A stretch of DNA of 64,000 nucleotides from NCBI RefSeq assembly GCF_900142825.1, contig NZ_FRCH01000001.1, forward strand, positions 744,001 through 808,000, given 5' to 3'. The notes beneath the pieces were generated by a model. The model made no database searches. It worked only from the letters and a program-made list of their open reading frames with translations, and was not told the DNA's origin. A program made the translations under genes and the position numbers. The stretch's first letter is position 1. The number at the start of each line of letters is the position of its first letter. Origin of the DNA: Rhodanobacter sp. OK091 (GTDB lineage: Bacteria > Pseudomonadota > Gammaproteobacteria > Xanthomonadales > Rhodanobacteraceae). Positions 8,653-17,333 of this stretch are shown here, one piece after another.

Positions 8653-10308
8653 GTGAAACGATTGCTCCTCTACACCTTGCTCGTGGCCGCGTGCCCCGTC
8701 GCGCTGGCCGCCGGCACCTTGCCCACCTTCAGTACCGGGCGGCTGTCCGCCGAGGTCAAAACGCTGTCCTCGGATGCGTTCGAAGGCCGTGGCCCGGCCA
8801 CGCCCGCCGAAACGAAAACCATCGACTACATGGTGACGCAGATGAAAGCCGCTGGCTTGCAGCCCGGCGGCGATCTGAAAGACGGCAAGCGTGCGTGGAC
8901 CCAGGCCGTGCCATTACGGCGCAGCCAGATCATCGGCACACCGGCGCTGACACTCGACCTCGACGGCAAGAGCGAGGCGTTGAGCCAGGGCGAACAGATG
9001 GCGATACGCGCACCCATGGACGGCTCGACCGCGGTGTCGATCGCCAACGCGCCACTGGTGTTCGTGGGCTACGGCGTGAAGGCGCCCGAGCGCCGCTGGG
9101 ACGACTTCAAGGGCGTCGACCTGCACGGCAAGATCGCGGTGGTGCTGGTCAACGATCCGGACTTCGAGACCGGCAAGGGTGACTTCGGCGGCAAGGCGAT
9201 GACTTACTACGGCCGCTGGACCTACAAATACGAGGAGGCCGCGCGGCAGGGCGCGCTGGGCATGCTGGTGGTGCACGAGACCGCGCCGGCCTCCTACGGC
9301 TGGGCCACGGTGAAGAACTCCAACACCAACGCCATGTTCGACATCGTGCGCGACAAGCCCTCCGCGGTACATCCCAAACTGGAAGGCTGGATCCAGCGCG
9401 ATCTGGCGGTGCAGATGTTCAAGCACGCCGGGCTGGATTTCGATGCCTTGAAGAAGGAAGCGCAGACGCGCGAATTCAAGCCGGTGATATTGAAAGGCGA
9501 GAGCCTGTCGGCCAGCTTCAAGGTCGACACGAGCATAGTCACCTCGCACAACATCGTCGGTCGCATCGAAGGCAGCAAGCGTCCGGACGAGACCGTGATC
9601 TACAGCGCGCACTGGGATCATCTTGGCGTCGGCGCACCCGACGCCAAGGGCGACCGCATCTACAACGGCGCGGTCGACAACGCTACCGGCACAGCGGCGT
9701 TGATCGAAATGGCCCGGGCGTTCGCGCAAGGATCCCGGCCCGAGCGTTCGGTGGTATTCCTCAATGTCACCGCCGAGGAAAAAGGCCTGCTCGGCTCCGA
9801 ATACTACGCGTCGAAACCGCTCTATCCGCTCGCGAAGACCGCCGGCGTGATCAACGTCGATGCGCTCGATCCACACGGCCCCGCGCGCAATTTCACCATT
9901 TCCGGCATTGCCAAACTTGGCCTGCTGGACGACCTGATCGCCGACGCGAAAACCTTCAACATGACCTACGCGCCGGACCCGAAGCCGGAGGCTGGCAGTT
10001 TCTTCCGTTCCGATCATTTCTCGTTCGCCAAGCGTGGCGTGCCGGCGATCTCGTTCGAGTCGGGCAACGACTGGATCGACGGTGGCCTCGCCGCCGGCAA
10101 GGCTGCGGAGGACGACTACATCGCCAAGCGCTATCACCAGCCCGCCGACGAATGGCAGGCCGGCTGGCCGTTCACCGGCATGGCGCGCGACCTGCAACTG
10201 CTCTACACGGTCGGCCACGATCTGGCGAATTCCGATGCATGGCCGAACTGGAGCCCTGATTCGGAATTCCGTGGCATTCGCGACAAGACGGCGGCAGAGC
10301 GGAAGTAA
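8653..10308 (+). CDS. Secreted M28-family zinc aminopeptidase with PA domain
   Basis: Metallopeptidase of 551 residues with a signal peptide (GTG start, VKRLLLYTLLVAACPVALAAG). An N-terminal region leads into a protease-associated insert (GYGVKAPERRWDDFKGVDLHGKIAVVLVND) and then the M28 core. Zinc ligands are visible in order: His in SAHWDH, bridging Asp in GAVDNATG, catalytic Glu pair in TAEEKG, Asp in INVDALD and His in FRSDHFSFAKRG. The layout matches Xanthomonadales periplasmic M20/M28 peptidases that trim peptides. The gene is monocistronic with a terminator-like structure at its stop. Confidence 0.9.
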   Translation: MKRLLLYTLLVAACPVALAAGTLPTFSTGRLSAEVKTLSSDAFEGRGPATPAETKTIDYMVTQMKAAGLQPGGDLKDGKRAWTQAVPLRRSQIIGTPALTLDLDGKSEALSQGEQMAIRAPMDGSTAVSIANAPLVFVGYGVKAPERRWDDFKGVDLHGKIAVVLVNDPDFETGKGDFGGKAMTYYGRWTYKYEEAARQGALGMLVVHETAPASYGWATVKNSNTNAMFDIVRDKPSAVHPKLEGWIQRDLAVQMFKHAGLDFDALKKEAQTREFKPVILKGESLSASFKVDTSIVTSHNIVGRIEGSKRPDETVIYSAHWDHLGVGAPDAKGDRIYNGAVDNATGTAALIEMARAFAQGSRPERSVVFLNVTAEEKGLLGSEYYASKPLYPLAKTAGVINVDALDPHGPARNFTISGIAKLGLLDDLIADAKTFNMTYAPDPKPEAGSFFRSDHFSFAKRGVPAISFESGNDWIDGGLAAGKAAEDDYIAKRYHQPADEWQAGWPFTGMARDLQLLYTVGHDLANSDAWPNWSPDSEFRGIRDKTAAERK

Positions 10309-10332
10309 CCTTCGCGCTGCCCGCTTTTTTTT
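10291..10332 (+). terminator. Probable Rho-independent terminator of the M28 peptidase gene
   Basis: An imperfect stem with small bulges pairs 10291-10305 with 10311-10324, overlapping the stop codon, and is followed by eight T. The bulged stem makes it weaker than the other terminators in the window. Confidence 0.5.
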
Positions 10333-10354
10333 GTGGGAGCGACTTCAGTCGCGA
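10331..10354 (+). repeat. REP-like element, family 1
   Basis: The sequence GTGGGAGCGACTTCAGTCGC with flanks recurs at 30284-30308 and, inverted, at 30377-30401. It has an internal GCGACTTCAGTCGC imperfect dyad. It is an intergenic short palindromic repeat of the kind common in Xanthomonadales. Confidence 0.75.
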
Positions 10355-10409
10355 TGGCGTTGTTCTCTGTTGGTTGGTTGATTTGAAGCAAGAGCTTTCG
10401 TGCGCCGTT

Positions 10410-10980
10410 GGCGCCCGAGTTACTTTCTCTTTGTGTGGCCAAAGAGAAAGATAACCAAAGAGAAAGGCCACCCCGCTTGGCGCTTGCCGCCCATCCCTGG
10501 GCGGCAAGTCCGTGAGCCGGGGCCGGGCTTTTCGACAGGGCTCCTGCCCTGACGAAAAGGAGTCGACCTCCGTGTCGACTCCCGCTGCGCGGCCTGTCGT
10601 CCCCGTCTCACCGCCGCACAGGGGCCCCGGGTAGAGCCGCGGGCCTTCCTGGCCCGCACTCGGTGAAAAGCCGAGGCGAAGCAAAGCCTCGCTCTGCTGT
10701 TGCTCTGGCTCTTCTGAAAAGTGCAGGCCACGATGGCCTGCTGCTCTACCCGGGGCCCCTCTGCAGCGGCGGGTGGGTGGAGGAACAGCCCGCAGGGTGG
10801 TCGGCACGGATGCCGGCCAGTTTGGCGTCAGCACAGGATGTGCTGTCGACAAACCCCGCCACCCGCCCGCGGACTTGCCGGGCAGGAAGCCCGGCAAGCG
10901 CGTAAGCGGGGGGTCGTTTTCTCTTGGTTACTTCTCTTTTGGACAAGCAAAAGAGAAGTAACTCGCCCTCCGCAGGAGGG
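10410..10980. repeat. Non-coding element bounded by two long hairpins
   Basis: This stretch has no convincing gene. Its left edge is a hairpin of TTTCTCTTTG (10424-10433) with its complement (10440-10449), extendable to GTTAC/TAAC with one bulge. Its right edge is a perfect 15-bp stem, 10927-10941 with 10948-10962, loop GACAAG, on the related sequence GTTACTTCTCTTTTG. Between them lie several GC-rich inverted segments, including CTACCCGGGGCCCCTCTG near 10746 matching the complement of 10618-10634. Similar GTTACTTT...AAAGAGAAAG blocks are, to my knowledge, repeated in Xanthomonadales genomes, often mis-annotated as short proteins. The exact edges are approximate. Confidence 0.6.
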
Positions 10981-11017
10981 TGAAAGCTCTGCACTTAATC
11001 AACAAAAATGAGCAAGA

Positions 11018-11044
11018 GCATCGCCCGCCGGCGGGCTCCTGCAC
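11018..11044. repeat. REP-like element, family 2 (single copy)
   Basis: Contains CCCGCCGGCGGG (11024-11035) followed by CTCCTGCA. It matches the right arm of the hairpin at 27450-27536, with one base changed at the centre. It lies just past the stop of the esterase gene. Confidence 0.65.
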
Positions 11045-11048
11045 ACAT

Positions 11049-12065
11049 TTATTCGACGGGATGCCGGCCGTAAGCCCACAACAGGAATGGCGGCAACATC
11101 TGTTTCCATGACGCCTGGTTGTGTACGCCGCCTTGCAGCTGGAACAGCGACGCATCCGCAAGCCGCGACGGGTGCTTCGCGTAATCCATGTCGACCGAAT
11201 AGCCGAGCTGCTTCAGGCCGCGGGCGTGGAAGCCATCGGCGCCGCGGTAGCCTCCAAGCAAATCCTGCACGTCGTCGACGGTGTCGTTGACGCCGTCGCC
11301 ATCGCGATCCTTGGTCTCCTCCGCCGTACCCACCGCAAACCACATCTTCAGACCGGCCCGCTTGCCGCCACGGTCGACCATCGCTTGCGCCAGCCGCGTG
11401 TGCTGCACCGTCGTGGCGTTCGTGCGGTCCGCCGCGAGCCAGAACGACGGCGAGAATGCGCCGACCCGGCCGAACACCTCCGGATACTGCCAGCCGAGAT
11501 TGAACGCGTTCAGTGCGCCCAGCGACCAGCCCAGCATCGTGCGTTCGCGCGGGGACTTGCGCGTGCGGTAGTGCGCGTCGATGTACGGCACCAGCGCACT
11601 GGCGACCCAGGCGGAATAATCCTGCGCCCGCGTGCCGATCGGACCGATGGGTGAACCGCCGACGAGACTGTGCGAGGCAATGCGGTCGGACAACCCGTAC
11701 GCGCTGGCGCGATCGGCCAGCATGTCGATCGCGACCACGATGACTGGCTCGATCGTATGCAACCGGTAGAGTCCTGCCAGCGTCGACTGCAGGCCCACCG
11801 CGGCCATGTCCTGGCCATCGTTCGCATACAGCACCGGATAGCGGCGGCGGGTGCGGGCGTAATCCGGCGGCAGGTAGACCGTGACTTTCAGCTTTTCCGG
11901 TGCAAATGCCGGCGCATCGAGCTGCAGCTGTACGACCGTACTCTCGGCGAGCTGCACATGCGGTGTGTTCGATGCCATGGCCGGGCAGATACCACCGGCC
12001 AACAGCACACCCCACAGCACGCATGCAGCAGCGTGACGACGGATCACGCGAAACGCCGGATTCAT
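11049..12065 (-). CDS. Secreted alpha/beta-hydrolase, enterochelin-esterase-like
   Basis: Exported esterase-like protein of 338 residues, signal peptide first (cleavage near PAMASN). The core has VTVYLPPDY, YPVLYANDGQD, the nucleophile elbow GWSLGALNA and a late His (QGGVHNQASW), the pattern of the putative-esterase (Esterase D/Fes) family. An inserted DRDGDGVND segment looks like a calcium loop. The ATG at 12065 overlaps the stop of the GH13 alpha-glucosidase gene as ATGA, so both belong to one alpha-glucan operon. The substrate is unknown; a sugar ester or an acylated glucan would suit the context. Confidence 0.85.
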   Translation of the reverse strand: MNPAFRVIRRHAAACVLWGVLLAGGICPAMASNTPHVQLAESTVVQLQLDAPAFAPEKLKVTVYLPPDYARTRRRYPVLYANDGQDMAAVGLQSTLAGLYRLHTIEPVIVVAIDMLADRASAYGLSDRIASHSLVGGSPIGPIGTRAQDYSAWVASALVPYIDAHYRTRKSPRERTMLGWSLGALNAFNLGWQYPEVFGRVGAFSPSFWLAADRTNATTVQHTRLAQAMVDRGGKRAGLKMWFAVGTAEETKDRDGDGVNDTVDDVQDLLGGYRGADGFHARGLKQLGYSVDMDYAKHPSRLADASLFQLQGGVHNQASWKQMLPPFLLWAYGRHPVE

Positions 12066-13687
12066 CGCTCTACGCTGGCGAACCATACGCCGTGGCCCGG
12101 CAGTTGCAGCTCGCTGCCGTCGAAATGTCCTTGCAGCAGACCATGACCGTCCAGTCGATGCGGCACGCCGAACGTCGCGGGCAAGCGGATGTCGACGGCG
12201 GCATCGGCCAGATTGAACACGACCAGCGTGGTCTGGCCGTCAAATCGGCGAGTGAACGCCAATACCGGCTCGACAGTGTCGATGAACTCGATGTCGCCCC
12301 AGCGCAGTGCCGGTTGCGACTGGCGCCAGTGCATGAAGGTGCGGAAACCGTTCAATACCGAATGCGGGTCGGTCTCCTGCCTGGTCACCGCCAGCGCGCG
12401 ATGCTCCTGCGGCACCGGCAGCCATGGCATGCCACGGCTGAAGCCGGCATGGGCCTCGTCGTCGCTCCACGGCATCGGCGTGCGACAGCCGTCGCGACCC
12501 TTGAACTGCGGCCAGAAAGCGATGCCATAAGGGTCTTGCAGCGATTCGTACGGCACGTCGGCCTCGGTCAAGCCCAGTTCCTCGCCCTGGTAGACGCACA
12601 CCGAACCGCGCAGCGAACAGACCATCGCCGTAAGCAGGTTGGCGAGCTGGGTCGAGGGCTGGCCCCTGCCCCAGCGCGTCAGCACACGCTCGACATCGTG
12701 GTTGGAAATCGCCCAGCACGGCCAGCCTTCGGTCATCTGCGCTTCCAGCGCCTGCACCGTGCCGCGGATGTGGGCGGCGCTGAAATCGTCGGTCAACAGC
12801 TCGAAGCTGTAGCCCATGTGCAGGCGGCCATGCCGGGTGTATTCGGCCATCGTGGCCAGCGAATCCTCGGAGGAGATTTCGCCCAGCGCAGCCACATCCT
12901 GATAGCGGTCCATCAACGCGCGCAGCTCGCCGAGAAACCCCAGGTTCTCCGGTCGCGTGTTGTTGTAATAGTGATACTGGAACGCGTAAGGATTGTCCGG
13001 GCTGAAGCCGCGGCCCACCCGCTTCTCTTTCGGCTTGGGCGGGTTGTCGCGCAACTCGCGGTCGTGGAAGCAGAAGTTGATCGCATCCAGACGCACGCCG
13101 TCCACGCCCTTGTCCAGCCAGAAGCGCACGCTGTCGAGAATCGCCGCGCGTACCTCGGGGTGATGGAAATTCAGATCCGGCTGCGAGGTCAGGAAATTGT
13201 GCAGATAGTACTGCCCGCGCCGCGGCTCCCACTGCCATGCCGAACCGCCGAACAGCGACAGCCAGTTGTTCGGTGCGCTGCCGTCGTCCTTCGCATCGGC
13301 CCACACGTACCAATCCGCCTTCGGGTTGTCGCGACTCTCGCGGCTTTCCTTGAACCAGGCATGCTCGATCGAGGTGTGGCTGAGCACCTGATCGATCATC
13401 ACCTTGAGGCCGAGATCGTGCGCCTTGGCCAGCAGGCGATCGAAATCCGCCAGCGTGCCGAACAGCGGATCGACGTCGCGATAGTCGGCGATGTCGTAAC
13501 CGAAGTCGGCCATCGGGGATTTGAAGAACGGTGCGATCCAGATCGCGTCGACGCCAAGGCTGGCCACGTAGTCGAGCCGCTCGATAATGCCCGGCAGATC
13601 GCCCACGCCGTTATCGTCGGTATCCAGAAAACTGCGCGGGTAGATCTGGTAGGTGACGGCTCCGCGCCACCAGGGTGCATCACTCAT
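12062..13687 (-). CDS. GH13 alpha-glucosidase, XgtA-like (subfamily 23 type)
   Basis: Cytosolic enzyme of 541 residues that cleaves maltose and short alpha-glucosides and can transfer glucose. Beginning at MSDAPWWRGAVTYQIYPRSF, the catalytic residues fall at Asp201 (GVRLDAINF), Glu270 (ALGEISSED) and Asp331 (SNHD). These are the positions known for Xanthomonas campestris XgtA. No signal peptide is present. An ATG two codons upstream (13693) is possible, but GGGA sits 7 bp before 13687. It heads a minus-strand operon with the esterase. Operator copy A lies 108 bp upstream. Confidence 0.93.
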   Translation of the reverse strand: MSDAPWWRGAVTYQIYPRSFLDTDDNGVGDLPGIIERLDYVASLGVDAIWIAPFFKSPMADFGYDIADYRDVDPLFGTLADFDRLLAKAHDLGLKVMIDQVLSHTSIEHAWFKESRESRDNPKADWYVWADAKDDGSAPNNWLSLFGGSAWQWEPRRGQYYLHNFLTSQPDLNFHHPEVRAAILDSVRFWLDKGVDGVRLDAINFCFHDRELRDNPPKPKEKRVGRGFSPDNPYAFQYHYYNNTRPENLGFLGELRALMDRYQDVAALGEISSEDSLATMAEYTRHGRLHMGYSFELLTDDFSAAHIRGTVQALEAQMTEGWPCWAISNHDVERVLTRWGRGQPSTQLANLLTAMVCSLRGSVCVYQGEELGLTEADVPYESLQDPYGIAFWPQFKGRDGCRTPMPWSDDEAHAGFSRGMPWLPVPQEHRALAVTRQETDPHSVLNGFRTFMHWRQSQPALRWGDIEFIDTVEPVLAFTRRFDGQTTLVVFNLADAAVDIRLPATFGVPHRLDGHGLLQGHFDGSELQLPGHGVWFASVER

Positions 13688-13794
13688 TCGCATGTCCCGT
13701 AAGTTCTTGCCCGAGTCGAAGCGACGCGCCAGAAGCGGTGCTTTCGCAGCTTGTGCGGCAGCTTACCGGCTGCATGCGGGTGCAGCCGCGACAG

Positions 13795-13808
13795 TGCATA
13801 CGTATTCA
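13795..13808. promoter_or_regulatory. Alpha-glucan operator, copy A
   Basis: TGCATACGTATTCA, the exact complement of TGAATACGTATGCA, upstream of the minus-strand GH13-esterase operon. The core ATACGTAT is a perfect palindrome with central CG, as in LacI-family operators. It is one of five identical copies in this window. The rest of the divergent gap 13688-14162 shows only copy B and the ribosome site of the receptor gene. Confidence 0.8.
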
Positions 13809-13998
13809 TGGGCGGCAGCTATCGCATTGCAACATAGGGACGGCACAGAGATTTGGACGTCCATATGAAAATCGGCGAAATGGCGCGCGACGGCTTCTGA
13901 TGCTGGCGTAGACACATATGCGACGCGCCCGGACATGCCTCGCCGACGCAGTATCGACGATGTCGCCACGCGCATGTTTGCGATGCAAAGCAGCACAA

Positions 13999-14012
13999 TG
14001 AATACGTATGCA
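13999..14012. promoter_or_regulatory. Alpha-glucan operator, copy B
   Basis: TGAATACGTATGCA, 151 bp before the GTG of the TonB receptor gene and 191 bp from copy A in the same divergent gap. Two sites in one gap could allow looping or independent control of the two directions. Confidence 0.8.
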
Positions 14013-14162
14013 TGATCCACCTCGACCGCGAAAGGCAGCCCTAACATCACCATCACAGCGGCGGATCAGGGCGCGTGCATGCGTGCTGGCCGTCGCAACG
14101 TTGGGGCTTGATTGCTGCAGCAACTACAAGAAAACGACGCACAACCCTGGGAGGGGATCACG

Positions 14163-16976
14163 GTGATATTCAAACGCAATGTGTTGGCCTTGGCGCTGGC
14201 ATCGGTCGGTTTCTGCGCGACCTCAGCTACCGTATACGCGGCCGCGCCGCAGAATGACCAGTCAGCCAGTCCGCAGGACACCAGCCAGACCGCAAAAGAC
14301 GCGCAGGCCATCAAGGACGCCAAGGCGAAGAAGAAGAAGGAAGCCACCCAGCTTAGTGCCGTGACGGTGAGCGGCTTCGCACTAAGTATCCAGAATGCGA
14401 CCGCGATCAAGCAGTCGTCCGACGAGATTGTCGAGGCAGTCTCCGCCGAAGACATCGGCAAGCTGCCTGACGTCAGCATCGCCGAATCGATTGCCCGCCT
14501 GCCGGGCGTTTCGGCGCAGCGTGTCGCGGGTCGGGCGCAAGTCATCAGCGTGCGAGGCCTCTCGCCAGACTTCGCCACCACGCTGCTCAACGGCCGCGAG
14601 ATGGTCAGCACCGGCGACAACCGCAGCGTGGAGTTCGATCAATATCCATCCGAACTGATGAGCGGCGTTACGGTGTACAAGACGCCCAACGCCAGCCTGA
14701 TCGGCCAGGGACTTTCGGGCACCCTGGACATGCACACCGTCCGCCCGCTGGACTACCACGAAGACGTGGCTGTGGTCGGTGTCCGCGGCCAGCACAATTC
14801 GCTGGGTTCGGCGGCCAATGCCAGCGCCAACGGCAATCGCTTCAACGCAAGCTATATCGGTCAGTTCATGGACCATACGCTTGGCATTGCAGTCGGCTAC
14901 GCGCACTCCCTGACGCCAACCCAGGAGAACCAGGTCGGCTTGTATGAACCGTGGGAGCAGGTGGGTGCCGGCTGGCGTCCTGGCGTGCCCGCCGGCACCT
15001 GGTACTCGGAGGGCATCAAGGCCCTACGCCGCACCGGCTACACCAAGCGCGACGGCGTGATGGCCACGGTGGAATGGCGGCCCTCGGACATATGGACGAG
15101 CACGCTCGACCTGTTCCATACCAAGGCCACGCAGAAAGACACGGCCAACCAGTTCGAGGTCAACCTCGGCGACTACAACGGCGGTTATGGCCATATCAAC
15201 GTCACCAACCCCACCATCAACGGCAACGGTACTTTCACTGGCGGCACGGCAAGCAATCTGTATCCGCTGGTGCGCGGTATGTACGACAGCCGTCACGACA
15301 CGATCAACGCCGCTGGATGGAAGAACGAATTCAGCGCCGGGCAAGTCAGCATCGTGGCCGATGTCAGCTACTCCAAGGCCAAGCGTCACGAACTCGAGCT
15401 GGAAAACAATACGCAGCTGGAGCCCGTTCCGCAGCTGGACACGCTGAACCTGAATTACTCGGGCAGCAACTTCTCCCAGCTGTCGCCCGGACTGGATTAT
15501 TCCGATCCGAGCAAGCTGTTCCTGCGCAATACCATTTATGGCTCCGGCTACGGCAAGGTGCCGCGGGTCAGCGATGAGTTGAAGAGCGCCAAGCTCGGCG
15601 CCACGGTGCCGATGCCTGACTGGATCAGCCATGTGGTCTCGGATGTCGAATTCGGCGTCAACTACGCCGACCGCGAAAAGAACAAGCAGCAGCCCGAAGG
15701 GAATATCAATGTCGGCGCGCAAGGCGATACCACCATCGCGCCCGACCTGGAGTACGGCTTGGTCAATCTCGGCTTTGCCGGCGTGGGCCGTATCCCGTCG
15801 TGGTACGTGCCTGGCGTCGTCGCGCGCTACATGACCTTCCAGCCGAACTCGAATGCGTCGTACCTGGTGTCGAAAGCCTGGGCATTGTCCGAGAAGATCA
15901 CCACCGCGTACGCCATGGGCAACATCGACACCACATGGGGTGTGCCGGTTCGGGGCAATATCGGCGTCCAGTTGCAGCATGCCGACCAGTCCTCTTCCGC
16001 CAACGTATTCAACGGCACGCAACCTGTCGGCAGTCAAATTCAGGGATTCACCAGCGGCAAGGCTTACACCGACGTGCTGCCCAGCCTGAATCTCGCTTTC
16101 TCACTGACCGCAAACCAGATGCTTCGCGTGGCGCTGGCCAAGCAGGTGGCGCGTCCGCGCATGGATGACATGCGTGCCTCCCTGGACTTCGGTGTCGACA
16201 CCGCAACCGGCAAGCCCGGCGCCAGCGGTGGCAATCCGAAGCTCGACCCGTGGCGCGCCAACGCCTTCGATCTTTCGTGGGAGAAATACTTTGGCGACAG
16301 CGGCGGCTACGTGGCCGCTGCGTTCTTCTACAAGGATCTGACCAGCTACATCTACACGCAGACCCGCGACAACTACGACTTCTCTGGTCTGGTGGCTGGT
16401 TACACCCCTCCCCCGGGTTCACCGCCGGCGCTGAAGACCGGCACGTTCAGCGCGCCGATGAACGGCAAGGGTGGATCGCTGAGAGGCCTCGAACTTTCCA
16501 CGTCGTTGCCGCTGAACATGATCACACCGGCGCTTGATGGCTTCGGTGTCCTGGCGAGCGCCAGCTTCAACGATAGCAGCATCAAGATCTTGTCTCCGGA
16601 GAACGCCACGAGTGTCGGTAACGGCCCCATCAGCCTGCCCGGCCTGTCCAAGCGCGTGTTCAACCTGACGGCCTACTATGAGAAGAACGGGTTCGACGCA
16701 CGCATCAGCGAGCGCAAGCGTTCGGACTTTATCGGCGAGATTGGCAATTTTGCCGGCGCCCGCACGCTGCGCTATGTCGTCGGTGAAAACATTTTCGACG
16801 CCCAGGTCGGTTACACCTTCGGCCCCGGGAGCAGCCTTCATGGGCTCAGCCTGCAGTTGCAGGCCAGCAACCTGACGAACGCGCCCTATCGAACCTACGC
16901 CACTACGAAGGATCGCCCGCTCGAGTACATCGAGTGGGGTCGCACCTACCTGCTCGGCGCCACCTACAAGTTCTGA
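14163..16976 (+). CDS. TonB-dependent receptor, Xanthomonas/Caulobacter type, probable maltodextrin receptor
   Basis: Outer-membrane, TonB-powered transporter of 937 residues. After the signal peptide and a Lys/Ala-rich linker (KDAKAKKKKEA) comes a TonB-box-like QLSAVTVSG, then the plug with KLPDVSIAESIARLPGVSAQR and VISVRGLSPDFATTLLNGRE. This is the signature of the TIGR01782-type receptors common in Xanthomonas and Caulobacter. The barrel ends in the aromatic LLGATYKF. GTG 14163 is chosen because GGGAGGGG lies 6 bp before it; an in-frame codon at 14112 would lack a ribosome site. Operator B upstream and the flanking GH13/GH31 genes point to maltose or malto-oligosaccharide, as for Caulobacter MalA. 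Confidence 0.92.
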   Translation: MIFKRNVLALALASVGFCATSATVYAAAPQNDQSASPQDTSQTAKDAQAIKDAKAKKKKEATQLSAVTVSGFALSIQNATAIKQSSDEIVEAVSAEDIGKLPDVSIAESIARLPGVSAQRVAGRAQVISVRGLSPDFATTLLNGREMVSTGDNRSVEFDQYPSELMSGVTVYKTPNASLIGQGLSGTLDMHTVRPLDYHEDVAVVGVRGQHNSLGSAANASANGNRFNASYIGQFMDHTLGIAVGYAHSLTPTQENQVGLYEPWEQVGAGWRPGVPAGTWYSEGIKALRRTGYTKRDGVMATVEWRPSDIWTSTLDLFHTKATQKDTANQFEVNLGDYNGGYGHINVTNPTINGNGTFTGGTASNLYPLVRGMYDSRHDTINAAGWKNEFSAGQVSIVADVSYSKAKRHELELENNTQLEPVPQLDTLNLNYSGSNFSQLSPGLDYSDPSKLFLRNTIYGSGYGKVPRVSDELKSAKLGATVPMPDWISHVVSDVEFGVNYADREKNKQQPEGNINVGAQGDTTIAPDLEYGLVNLGFAGVGRIPSWYVPGVVARYMTFQPNSNASYLVSKAWALSEKITTAYAMGNIDTTWGVPVRGNIGVQLQHADQSSSANVFNGTQPVGSQIQGFTSGKAYTDVLPSLNLAFSLTANQMLRVALAKQVARPRMDDMRASLDFGVDTATGKPGASGGNPKLDPWRANAFDLSWEKYFGDSGGYVAAAFFYKDLTSYIYTQTRDNYDFSGLVAGYTPPPGSPPALKTGTFSAPMNGKGGSLRGLELSTSLPLNMITPALDGFGVLASASFNDSSIKILSPENATSVGNGPISLPGLSKRVFNLTAYYEKNGFDARISERKRSDFIGEIGNFAGARTLRYVVGENIFDAQVGYTFGPGSSLHGLSLQLQASNLTNAPYRTYATTKDRPLEYIEWGRTYLLGATYKF

Positions 16977-16997
16977 GCTAACGCGCCAACTCCCTAT

Positions 16998-17028
16998 CCT
17001 GCCGGCGGCGACGCCGGCAGGTTTTTTT
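16998..17028 (+). terminator. Rho-independent terminator after the TonB receptor gene
   Basis: Perfect 10-bp stem CCTGCCGGCG/CGCCGGCAGG with GCGA loop and seven T. It closes the single-gene receptor transcript. The rest of 17029-17333 holds operator C and no gene. Confidence 0.93.
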
Positions 17029-17191
17029 GGCTCCCATTTGCGTAGCGTGCACGGCTCGACAAGCCTGCCAAAAAACCTCGACTGTCCAAGCCTGCTCTTG
17101 TCGATCGGGATAGCCGCGCTCCGCACGCGCAGTTGGAAAACTCTTCCGCTCATTCCGTTATGCAGCACGGAAAATCGCACAACCGTGTGGA

Positions 17192-17205
17192 TGAATACGT
17201 ATGCA
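17192..17205. promoter_or_regulatory. Alpha-glucan operator, copy C
   Basis: TGAATACGTATGCA, 128 bp before the start of the GH13 lipoprotein gene and in the same orientation relative to transcription as copy B. Confidence 0.8.
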
Positions 17206-17333
17206 GAACAATGGTATCCACGACGCTGCGGCTTACCATGAAGAGCGCTCCCGAAAATTGATCGGCGCTGTTCTGCGCACATCACCGACCACGCGAGAAC
17301 AACGCGATCACCCGCAAGTTGCCGGAGTCTCCG

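Noticed and set aside
10172-10897. A 241-codon minus-strand frame through the repeat element
   Set aside because: It runs into the M28 peptidase gene and through both hairpin-rich halves; its composition follows the repeats, so it is treated as non-coding.
11900-13702. A 600-codon plus-strand open frame across the GH13 and esterase genes
   Set aside because: It is antisense to two genes with full catalytic motifs and has no recognisable family.
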